Shown here: one piece after another, positions 1 to 6,325 of the stretch
Numbering within the stretch: the first letter of the stretch is position 1
Layout: the number at the start of each line of letters is the position of its first letter
Assembly: GCA_036389715.1 (NCBI GenBank)
Contig: DASVWH010000114.1
Span: forward strand, 1-35,338
Length of the DNA stretch: 35,338 nt
Direction of reading: 5' to 3'
Source of the DNA: DASVWH01 sp036389715
Lineage (GTDB): Bacteria > Acidobacteriota > Blastocatellia > Pyrinomonadales > Pyrinomonadaceae
Made by a program: the position numbers and the translations under genes
The notes under the pieces: generated by a model
Database searches by the model: none
What the model saw: only the letters and a program-made list of their open reading frames with translations
Told to the model about the DNA's origin: nothing

Positions 1-191
1 TTGGCCGCCAGCTCATACTGGCCCTCGCGCAGCGCACGCTCGGCGCGGGTGCGCGCCTTCTCCGGCTCAAACGCGCCGGTCGCGGCCGTCGCCTGCAACG
101 CCGACGCGCAGAGCATCAGGCAAACAGCAAAGGCGGTCAAACTTCCGACCGCCATCCGGCTCACGCTGGTCTTTAAATTACTAATGCTCAT
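1..191 (-). CDS. Secreted protein, N-terminal fragment
   Basis: Reading the minus strand from an ATG at 191 gives an open frame that leaves the window at position 1 (about 63 codons seen). The first 36 or so residues form a signal peptide: a short polar start, a hydrophobic core (GSLTAFAVCLMLCASAL) and Ala-rich residues suitable for signal peptidase I. The mature part begins with charged helical sequence (EKARTRAERALREGQYELAA), which resembles the start of a TPR-type helical hairpin, but too little is visible to name a family. A purine-rich AGAGAGG stretch lies just upstream of the ATG and can serve as ribosome binding site. The plus-strand frame over the same bases has no such features. Export is well supported; function is unknown. 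Confidence 0.65.
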   Translation of the reverse strand, partial: MSISNLKTSVSRMAVGSLTAFAVCLMLCASALQATAATGAFEPEKARTRAERALREGQYELAA

Positions 192-240
192 GGGGGCCTC
201 TCTGAACAAGAGATGATGGAGGTGGGATGAAGGATGAAGT

Positions 241-263
241 AAAAAGGAGGCCCCGGACGGCCC
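241..263 (-). terminator. Possible terminator after the glycosylase gene
   Basis: On the minus strand, about 40 bases after the glycosylase stop, a short GGCC/GGCC stem with a GTCCGG loop is followed after three bases by five T residues. The stem is only 4-5 bp but GC-only, and the U-tract is good. A weak to moderate intrinsic terminator between this gene and the next minus-strand gene. Confidence 0.4.
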
Positions 264-303
264 ATTATTCTCAGTTCATCGTTTGGCGTTCGACCCTCAT
301 CAT

Positions 304-966
304 CTATTTCAGGACTTCTCCGGTCTTCATGGACCAGAGCACGAGATCGAGTTCGTCGAAATCAATTCGCACATCGCGGGCGAACCGGCGCAGGCGCTCT
401 TCCGTTTCCAGATACCGGGTGCGCGTCGTGGGTGGCTGCGGCGATTCGATGATTCCGAGTTCGGCCAGGCTCCGCAGAATGTGTTTGTCGAGAATCGCGT
501 ACCCGCTCAAGCCTATGTTGCGCAGGTAATGGCTGGCCTCTTTGTAGCCGAGGCCCTTGATGCGCCGCTCGCGCGCCAGCCAGTCGCGCCGCTCAAGCGG
601 ATCGGTGAAACTCTCCAGCCGCTCGCGCAATCGCAGCGCGCAGTCCTGGCGCAGGTAATCGCGCGTGACGACGATATAGCCCGTGCGCGAGACCGGATAA
701 CGATGAACTCCCGTCAGAGCCTGCGAAAGCTCCGAGTGCCCGCCGTCCCGAAGCAGATGCCTGACGGCCTCGACCGAGCGCAGGCCCATCCGCGCCGACG
801 CCCCGGCCGTGAAGATGCAATAGACCAGCTCTTCCCAGAGCCGCTCGTCCGAGCCCGCGCGCCAGACCTCGCGAAACTCCGCGAGCCGCGCCCCGATCTC
901 CTCGCGGCGCGCCCGGCGCGTCGCAACTATCTTTTCAATGGTGACGGGTTGAGTATCTCGTCGCAC
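304..966 (-). CDS. ogg: N-glycosylase/DNA lyase, archaeal-type 8-oxoguanine glycosylase (Ogg2 family)
   Basis: A base-excision repair enzyme expected to remove 8-oxoguanine from DNA and then cut the backbone by its lyase activity. At 220 residues it matches the small Ogg2 family rather than the larger eukaryotic-type Ogg1. The helix-hairpin-helix block reads IKGLGYKEASHYLRNIGLSG, with the Schiff-base lysine in GYKEASH. It is followed by AILDKHILR, whose aspartate is the expected second catalytic residue. The protein ends in lysine (KTGEVLK); in the characterised archaeal enzyme the C-terminal lysine takes part in base recognition. The start is GTG at 966, because an in-frame stop lies only five codons upstream. 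Its ribosome binding site is weak. It is divergent from the carboxypeptidase gene and is probably transcribed alone. Confidence 0.9.
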   Translation of the reverse strand: MRRDTQPVTIEKIVATRRARREEIGARLAEFREVWRAGSDERLWEELVYCIFTAGASARMGLRSVEAVRHLLRDGGHSELSQALTGVHRYPVSRTGYIVVTRDYLRQDCALRLRERLESFTDPLERRDWLARERRIKGLGYKEASHYLRNIGLSGYAILDKHILRSLAELGIIESPQPPTTRTRYLETEERLRRFARDVRIDFDELDLVLWSMKTGEVLK

Positions 967-1179
967 GGTTCTTTGATGTCAACGCCAACGATTCTATGAG
1001 CGCGCTCGCGCCATTGTCAACGCACTTGTTAAAGTCCGGCCGGGACGGGTTTTGAGAGTCCGGGCCGTGCCTCCTGCGGCCATCATCCGGGCGCGTGCAT
1101 CCATTCGCGCGGCCCATCGCATCAAAAGGGTTCTCCCAACTCCTCGGACCAATATTCTTGAGAGCCGCATGGGCGTCTA

Positions 1180-1188
1180 TGCTATCAT
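1180..1188 (+). promoter_or_regulatory. Extended -10 promoter of the S13 peptidase gene
   Basis: TGCTATCAT has the TGn extension plus a TATCAT hexamer. A possible -35 (TTGAGA, 1158-1163) lies 19 bases upstream, slightly long. The predicted start near 1195 gives a leader of about 32 bases that includes the GGAGG site at 1217-1221. The same TATGCTATCAT string occurs just before recG. Confidence 0.4.
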
Positions 1189-1226
1189 GCTCTGCCTCAG
1201 AGCGAGTGCCGTCGATGGAGGAATGA

Positions 1227-2615
1227 ATGCACAAGGGATTAACCGGCAATAGAATCTTTCTCTTCCTATTAGTTCTCATCCTGGCGGCAATGTCGCCGCT
1301 CGGGGCACTGGCGCAAACGACTTCGACCCCGCCGCCGCAGCCCGATTACACGCGCCCGACCGTTCTGACGCGGCCCGTCAATCCGCCGCCGTCGGCGCTG
1401 CCGGAAATCGCCGCGCCAGACATCGAGCCTCCCGTCTACGAGCCCATCGTCAGGACACAGGGACTGCTGGTCGAATCGCTGGACGGGAAGATCGTGATGG
1501 AGCAGGCGGCCGACCAGGCATTCAATCCAGCTTCCGCCGTCAAGCTCGGGACGGCCCTGACGGCGCTGCGCACCTTCGGCGTGGACCACCGCTTCTCGAC
1601 GGCCGTCTGGACCGACGGCATTTTCGATTCGGCGACCGGCACGATCACGGGCGACCTGATAGTTTCCGGCCGTGACCCCTCCTTCGGCTACGAGCACGCC
1701 ATCATGATCGCGCGTGAGCTGAACCGGCAGGGCATCCGCGTCGTGACCGGCGATCTGATCGTCGCGCCGGGCTTCACGATGAACTACGACTGGTCTGCGC
1801 AGCACTCGGGCGACCGCTTCTACGACACGCTCGACATGACGCGGCGCCCGGCGCTGGCCACGCGCATCTGGCTCGAAGACCGCGCCGCCGTCGGCGATAC
1901 GGCCAGCCTTCAGAGCACGCCGAGCGTGGCCGTCATGGGCGCGGTCTACGTTGACCCCGTCCCGGCCAAAGCCCGCACGCTCTTGATTCATCGTTCGAGC
2001 ACGCTGGTGGACATTCTCAAGGTGCTGCTCTGCTATTCGAACAATTTCATGGCCGAGCGCATCGGCGATAATCTCGGCGGCGCGGGCGGCGTCCAGCGTT
2101 TTCTCACGCAGGCGCTTGAACTCAAGGCCGGGGAGATTAAGCTGGCTTCGACGAGCGGGCTCGGCGTCAATCGCGTCACGCCGCGCGCCATGATGAAGAT
2201 CTTTCGCGAGCTGCGCGTCGAGCTGGCGAAGCACAATCTCTCGCCGTCGGACATCATGCCGGTCGCGGGCGTTGATCCGGGCACGCTTCAGAAGCGTTAT
2301 ACCCTTGACCCTTTCCGCGGCAGCGTGATTGCCAAGACGGGCACGCTGATTCGCACCGACGGCGGCGCGAGCGCCCTGGTCGGACAGATGCGCACGCGCA
2401 GCGGCCAGACGCTGCTCTTCGTCATCTTCAACCAGCGCGGCAACGTCCTGCGTTTTCGCCAGGCGCAGGATGCCTTGGTCGCGCAGGTGCAGAATTCTTA
2501 CGGCGGCCCCGCGCCTTTTGAATACCGCCCGCTGACGCTCGCCATGCGCCTGGCCGGAACGGAATTGAAGGCGACGCCCGCCCGCACGGACGAATACGAG
2601 CCGGGCTCGAATTAA
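1227..2615 (+). CDS. dacB: D-alanyl-D-alanine carboxypeptidase, peptidase family S13 (PBP4/DacB type)
   Basis: A periplasmic penicillin-binding protein that trims or cuts peptidoglycan peptides (DD-carboxypeptidase/endopeptidase). Residues 1-30 are a signal peptide ending in ALAQ, followed by a Pro-rich linker to about residue 75. The three active-site motifs of serine penicillin-recognising enzymes are all present: S103-AVK (SxxK), S271-NN (SxN) and K370-TG. The stretch between the first two motifs contains sequence typical of the S13 inserted domain (GDLIVSGRDPSF, GDLIVAPG). The length (462 residues) is normal for the family. The ATG has a GGAGG site five bases upstream. It looks monocistronic. 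Family assignment is firm; the balance of carboxypeptidase versus endopeptidase activity cannot be told from sequence. Confidence 0.9.
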   Translation: MHKGLTGNRIFLFLLVLILAAMSPLGALAQTTSTPPPQPDYTRPTVLTRPVNPPPSALPEIAAPDIEPPVYEPIVRTQGLLVESLDGKIVMEQAADQAFNPASAVKLGTALTALRTFGVDHRFSTAVWTDGIFDSATGTITGDLIVSGRDPSFGYEHAIMIARELNRQGIRVVTGDLIVAPGFTMNYDWSAQHSGDRFYDTLDMTRRPALATRIWLEDRAAVGDTASLQSTPSVAVMGAVYVDPVPAKARTLLIHRSSTLVDILKVLLCYSNNFMAERIGDNLGGAGGVQRFLTQALELKAGEIKLASTSGLGVNRVTPRAMMKIFRELRVELAKHNLSPSDIMPVAGVDPGTLQKRYTLDPFRGSVIAKTGTLIRTDGGASALVGQMRTRSGQTLLFVIFNQRGNVLRFRQAQDALVAQVQNSYGGPAPFEYRPLTLAMRLAGTELKATPARTDEYEPGSN

Positions 2616-2696
2616 GGGTCCAAGAGCAATTTAAGAGACAAAGAGCAAACCCCCGGAAGAGTCACGGCAACCAAACCCCTCCTCATCGAATTCTCG

Positions 2697-2720
2697 GGCG
2701 GGCAACACGGCCTGCCCGCC
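2697..2720 (+). terminator. GC hairpin after the S13 peptidase gene
   Basis: GGCGGGCA (2697-2704) pairs perfectly with TGCCCGCC (2713-2720) around an 8-base loop. No T-run follows, so it may be a weak terminator or an RNA 3'-end stabiliser. Confidence 0.35.
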
Positions 2721-2797
2721 AGGCCCCCATCTACAGAGCAATGAATGTGGCCGCACGTCCGGTCACCGGGTTTTTCGCATTTAACATGGAGGGTAAA

Positions 2798-3463
2798 ATG
2801 AAGATTAAAGGCTTAACTACATTGGGGAGCATGGCATTGGCCGCGCTCCTGCTGGTCGCGGGCACACAGACAAACGCTTTGGCGCAGGGACGCGGCGGCG
2901 GTCGCGGCGGCGGCGGCGGAATCAGCGGCGGGGGAGCAGGCAGAGGCGGCGGCCCGAGCGGAGCGCCCGGAGTCGATAGAGGTCTCGGCACGGCTGGCAG
3001 CAGTTCTCGCGGTCGCTCCGACGAAGGTCTTGGCAATGCTTCGGGCAGATCGGGCGGGCGTTCCGATGATGGCCTTGAGCGGGCACGCGCCGCACGCAAC
3101 AATCGAGAGAATCGTGATAACGAGTCGCGCCGACACGGCGATGCTCCGCGCACGGATAAAGACCTGAACAGGTTTCAGGGCATCGCTCATAAGCTGAACA
3201 CGACGCCGGAGGCTTTGCGGAGCCAGTACGAAGCGGCACTCGCCGCTAACCCGGACCTGAAATTCGGCCAGTTCGTTGCCGCCAACGTCATCGCAGACAA
3301 CCTGGGCGCGACGCACGCGAACATCACCAGCGCGGCCATTCTGTCCGGCCTTCAAAGCGGCAGAAGCATCGGCCGGACCTTGCAGGACCTGGGCCTCAGC
3401 TCGTCCGAGGCCAAGGCGGCGCAGCGTAACGCCGAGCGCCAGATCAAAGAGCGCAAGCGGTAA
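2798..3463 (+). CDS. Secreted Gly-rich protein of unknown function
   Basis: The start at 2798 is chosen because GGAGGG lies four bases upstream and the resulting N-terminus (MKIKGLTTLGSMALAALLLV...ALAQ) is a clear signal peptide. An earlier in-frame ATG at 2741 lacks both. After cleavage comes a disordered segment of Gly, Arg and Ser (about residues 31-100), then a charged linker. A predicted helical domain follows (about 125-215: AHKLNTTPEALRSQYEAAL, FGQFVAANVIADNLG, SAAILSGLQSGRSIGRTLQDLGLS). I do not recognise this domain as a named family. The protein ends in a basic tail. It is probably envelope-located or secreted. A terminator follows directly, so it is the last gene of its unit. Confidence 0.8.
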   Translation: MKIKGLTTLGSMALAALLLVAGTQTNALAQGRGGGRGGGGGISGGGAGRGGGPSGAPGVDRGLGTAGSSSRGRSDEGLGNASGRSGGRSDDGLERARAARNNRENRDNESRRHGDAPRTDKDLNRFQGIAHKLNTTPEALRSQYEAALAANPDLKFGQFVAANVIADNLGATHANITSAAILSGLQSGRSIGRTLQDLGLSSSEAKAAQRNAERQIKERKR

Positions 3464-3505
3464 ACGGACGCTCACCTAACCAACTCACAACGCGGATAAA
3501 AAGAG

Positions 3506-3540
3506 GCACCCCGGCGGCCTGAGAGTCGCCGGGGTGCTTT
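3506..3540 (+). terminator. Intrinsic terminator after the Gly-rich protein
   Basis: GCACCCCGGCG (3506-3516) and CGCCGGGGTGC (3527-3537) form a perfect 11-bp stem with a 10-base loop, followed by TTT. On the opposite strand the stem is followed by CTCTTTTTA, so it would also stop minus-strand transcripts. Confidence 0.8.
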
Positions 3541-4046
3541 GCGCCCCACCCGCGCACAGCGTGCGGCACTGCGCCCGGGGGGACGAGCCCTGACAGTCGC
3601 CCGCGCCGCACCGTCAATCGCCACCGCTGAAGGAAACGCCGCACCACTTACCTTCCACAGCGCTCATCGAGGCAATCAAATCCACGGTCATGCACGGGCT
3701 GGCCCATTGACGGGCCGGGCGCACGGAATCGCACGCCCGCCGCTTCTACAGCAAATCGTGAGCCGCCCGCACAGCCGCACTGCCGCCTTCAACTCAAATC
3801 GGACTTTAAGCGGCCCCGCCCGGCGCGGGCTTCGACGCGCGCGGTCCACGGTTTTCCATGCAAACTGCTCACTCCCGGCCCTCGCCCCCGAGCGAAATGC
3901 CTGCCGCCGCGCACGTCTCGGCAGCCGCGGGCGCGCGCCTGCGGATTGTGTAACCGGCTTCTCATGATGTTACGGAAAGTGACGCATTGAGGCTTCGCCC
4001 GGCCCGGACCCATGGGTTTAGGCGCGGATTCGGGCCTCGGCGCTCA
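3541..4046. other. Gene-free region upstream of the pilin genes, with inverted repeats
   Basis: I see no convincing gene here: the open frames on both strands lack ribosome binding sites and recognisable protein composition. The distal part (3950-4061) has strong self-complementarity. GTTAC-GGAAA-GTGAC (3969-3983) is a small hairpin. The segment 3997-4008 pairs with 4029-4041 (11 pairs, one mismatch, one bulge). GTAACCGGC (3950-3958) is nearly complementary to GGCGGTTGC (4053-4061). Because the sigma-54-like element lies at the downstream edge, these palindromes are more likely upstream activator sites or DNA structure than transcribed leader. Confidence 0.45.
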
Positions 4047-4061
4047 TGGCATGGCGGTTGC
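4047..4061 (+). promoter_or_regulatory. Sigma-54 (RpoN) -24/-12 promoter of the minor pilin cluster
   Basis: TGGCATGGCGGTTGC matches the RpoN consensus TGGCAC-N5-TTGC with the invariant GG and GC exactly ten bases apart. It lies 72 bases before the first pilin start. Transcription would begin near 4073, just before a short palindrome (AGGTCTC/GAGACCT, 4079-4094). An NtrC-type sigma-54 activator is encoded just beyond the pilin genes. Sequence fit is good; activity is inferred. Confidence 0.6.
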
Positions 4062-4133
4062 CCTGGGGCTTAGCGCAGAGGTCTCTTGAGACCTGGCGAA
4101 TTCGGGTCGGCGAGTCCTAATCGGGAGGCAGTG

Positions 4134-5072
4134 ATGGTCGAGCAGACGGCACGCGGCAAGACGAGAGACGGCGGCGGCAGAGGCCCTGGCGAGCGCGGGT
4201 TTTCCATGCTGCAATTGATAATCACGATTGCCATTATCAGCGTCGTCTCGGCATTTGCCTTTATGGGCATCAGGTCGGCCAGAGAGAGCATGCGTCTTTC
4301 CGGCTCCGCCCGGCAATTTGCGAACTACGTGGAAAAGGCGCGGATAGACGCCATCCGCCGCCATGCGACTACGGCGACGGCTTCAAAAGTACAATTCCTG
4401 AACACCACGACCTACCGCGTGACGATGGATTTCGACGGCCAGGGGACCATCAGCTCCAGAGATATCTCGCTCGAATCGGGCGTCGCCGTCTCGGGCGTGC
4501 TGCCGGGCGAGCTGGCGTTCGACTGGCGCGGGCGAGCCTCTGCCTGCCTGACCACTTTCCCGCTCGCCAACACCAGCGATGCACTGACCATTGATGTCAC
4601 GGGCTCGGGCGACGTGACGATAGACAGCGACGTTGCCTCCCCGCCCGAGATCGTCTACAGCAACGTCAACACGACATCCGACATCGCCTCCGACAGCACC
4701 GTCAAGGGTACGACCGTCCCCACCGTCGCCCCCGTGACGGATTGCTCCGATCCGCCCGTCGGTTCATCCGGCACGACGACCAATACCGGGACCCTGGGCT
4801 GCGCGGTCTCGGTTTCGCCCACCTCGCTGACGATTCGCAAGGCGGGCGGCACGGTCTCACCCGTCACCGTCACGATGGTCAACGGGACGGCCGGTACGCT
4901 CACGGTCACGGGGCCGAGCAATCTCAAGTTCACCCCGGCATCCCAGCCCCTCGGAGCCATCGGCTCTACCACTTTCACGATTCAATCTATCAACAGCACG
5001 CGCGGGACATTTCAGGTGAACGTGACCACTTCCTGTTACGTCACGCCTCTGATCGTCAAGGTAGTTAAATAA
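4134..5072 (+). CDS. FimT/GspH-like minor pseudopilin A with C-terminal beta domain
   Basis: First gene of quartet A. The start at 4134 has GGGAGG five bases upstream; the frame is open further up but has only a TTG start there. The leader ends in GERG and is followed by FSMLQLIITIAIISVVSAFAF, so prepilin peptidase should cut after Gly22. Mature position 5, almost always Glu in this class, is Gln27 (CAA) here. Residues 23-45 form the hydrophobic helix; then comes the GspH/FimT-type block (SMRLSGSARQFANYVEKARI, FDWRGRAS). From about residue 225 there is an extra Thr/Val-rich Ig-like beta-sandwich segment (VSPTSLTIRKAGGTVSPVTV) that the paralogue at 8167 lacks. Expected role: a low-abundance subunit at the pilus tip or base. 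The FimT class is clear; the role of the extra domain is unknown. Confidence 0.85.
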   Translation: MVEQTARGKTRDGGGRGPGERGFSMLQLIITIAIISVVSAFAFMGIRSARESMRLSGSARQFANYVEKARIDAIRRHATTATASKVQFLNTTTYRVTMDFDGQGTISSRDISLESGVAVSGVLPGELAFDWRGRASACLTTFPLANTSDALTIDVTGSGDVTIDSDVASPPEIVYSNVNTTSDIASDSTVKGTTVPTVAPVTDCSDPPVGSSGTTTNTGTLGCAVSVSPTSLTIRKAGGTVSPVTVTMVNGTAGTLTVTGPSNLKFTPASQPLGAIGSTTFTIQSINSTRGTFQVNVTTSCYVTPLIVKVVK

Positions 5073-5088
5073 GCTGGAGCAAGCGTTG

Positions 5089-5559
5089 ATGAACTTACAG
5101 AATGAAGGGCGGCCAGGCTCCGCACCTGCTCAGAGACGAAGCCCGAAGCGAGAGCGCGGCTTCACGCTGATCGAGACCATGATCGCCATGATTATCATGA
5201 TGATTGCGGGCCTCGGCGCTGTCTCTCTCTTCGTCTATGCGATTAAGAGCAACTCGGGCGCGGGCGACCGCGCGGCGGCGCTGGCCATCGCGCAGCAGTA
5301 CATGGAGCGGCTGCGCAGCGTGCCCTTCGACCAGGTGACGGCCAGTAACGGCTCGCCCGCCAATCCGGTAATGAACGCGGGCCACAGCTACAGCGTCCAG
5401 ACCACCATCTGCACGACGGCCGATTGCGGCGGCAGCGATACGCTGAAGAAGATAACGATTCAGGTCACGCCGCTCAGCGCGGACTCTCTGTGGTCCAGCG
5501 CTTCCGTCTTCGTCATCTCACAGCGCGCCTCGCTCGCAGAAGGCCAGTATCTCCAGTGA
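5089..5559 (+). CDS. PilV-like minor pilin A
   Basis: Second gene of quartet A, 16 bases after the FimT-like gene, with CTGGAG as ribosome binding site; translation starts at the ATG at 5089 (a TTG codon lies immediately before). The leader is basic (RRSPKRERG) and is cut before FTLIETMIAMIIMMIAGLGA, with the conserved Glu at mature position 5 (Glu29). After the hydrophobic helix comes DRAAALAIAQQYMERLRSVP, a pattern typical of PilV/GspI-like minor pilins and nearly repeated in the paralogue at 8789. Its 156 residues are normal. It should assemble with the neighbouring minor pilins to prime pilus assembly. The class call is good; the gene name from model organisms is by analogy. Confidence 0.85.
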   Translation: MNLQNEGRPGSAPAQRRSPKRERGFTLIETMIAMIIMMIAGLGAVSLFVYAIKSNSGAGDRAAALAIAQQYMERLRSVPFDQVTASNGSPANPVMNAGHSYSVQTTICTTADCGGSDTLKKITIQVTPLSADSLWSSASVFVISQRASLAEGQYLQ

Positions 5560-5606
5560 ACCCGCAGACGCCGCGGACGACAGCCATCCGCGAAGCGAGA
5601 TTTTTC

Positions 5607-6287
5607 ATGCAGACACAAACTTCCAACCCCGCATCGGCAGCCGGATTTTCGCTCATCGAGCTGATGATCGCCATGACCATCTCGCTCGTCGTGATGGGAT
5701 TGGCCGGACATATGATAGCGGGCTCGTTCAACATCCGCGGGCGCGAGAACCAGAGGTCGGATGCACTCGCGGACGCGCAGCGCGCGCTCAACGTCATGTC
5801 GCGCGAGCTGGCCAACTCCGGCTTCGGCCTGACCAATAACGGGATCGTCGCGTCCGACTCCAGCTCGACCAAGATCCGCTTTCGCGCCAATCTCAACGCC
5901 TACGCCGGGCAGACGACGAGCGAGTCCGTGACCGACCGCGACGAGGATGTCGAGTACAGCCTGATTAACGACGGGACCAACAGCTACATCGTCCGGCTGG
6001 ATGTCAACACCAACAACCTGACGACGGTCCTGGCCAACCGCATTGACTCGTTCCAGATTCACTACTACTCATCGAAGATAGACTACACCCCGACCACCTG
6101 CGACATCACTCCGCCCACAGGGGTCACAGACGTGGCGGACAAGAGCCTGGCCAAATACGTCGTTGCAATCATCTGCGTCACGCTGCCCGAGCGCGGCACG
6201 GCGGGCGGCCCCGGCTATCAGCCGCCCTCGCGCGTCCAGTTGATCTCCGATGTCATGCTGCGCAATTCAGACCTGCCCCAGTATTGA
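5607..6287 (+). CDS. PilW-like minor pilin A
   Basis: Third gene of quartet A. The ATG at 5607 is chosen because it puts a short leader (13 residues ending in AAG) before FSLIELMIAMTISLVVMG. That is a standard prepilin cleavage site with Glu at mature position 5 (Glu18). The frame is open upstream but would only add a long basic segment that overlaps the previous gene. The body contains RENQRSDALADAQRALNVMS, which is almost identical in the paralogue at 9268, and ends with a conserved VQLISDVMLRN motif. Length 226 residues. The ribosome binding site is weak (AAGCGAGA). Expected to be part of the minor pilin priming complex with its neighbours. Confidence 0.85.
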   Translation: MQTQTSNPASAAGFSLIELMIAMTISLVVMGLAGHMIAGSFNIRGRENQRSDALADAQRALNVMSRELANSGFGLTNNGIVASDSSSTKIRFRANLNAYAGQTTSESVTDRDEDVEYSLINDGTNSYIVRLDVNTNNLTTVLANRIDSFQIHYYSSKIDYTPTTCDITPPTGVTDVADKSLAKYVVAIICVTLPERGTAGGPGYQPPSRVQLISDVMLRNSDLPQY

Positions 6288-6325
6288 GATTGCCGACCGT
6301 AGATAGACCCGAGAGGTTACCTCCG

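Noticed and set aside
3539..3967. Plus-strand reading frame after the Gly-rich protein
   Set aside because: Arg/Ala-rich composition typical of chance frames in GC-rich DNA, no start signal, and it begins inside a terminator.
3950..4070. c-di-GMP-I (GEMM) riboswitch before the pilin genes
   Set aside because: The fold resembles a three-way junction with GTGACGCA and GGTTGCC pieces, but the GGCAAACC start and the GACGCAAAGCC core are missing. The 3' part is better explained as a sigma-54 promoter. A covariance search with the GEMM-I model would decide.
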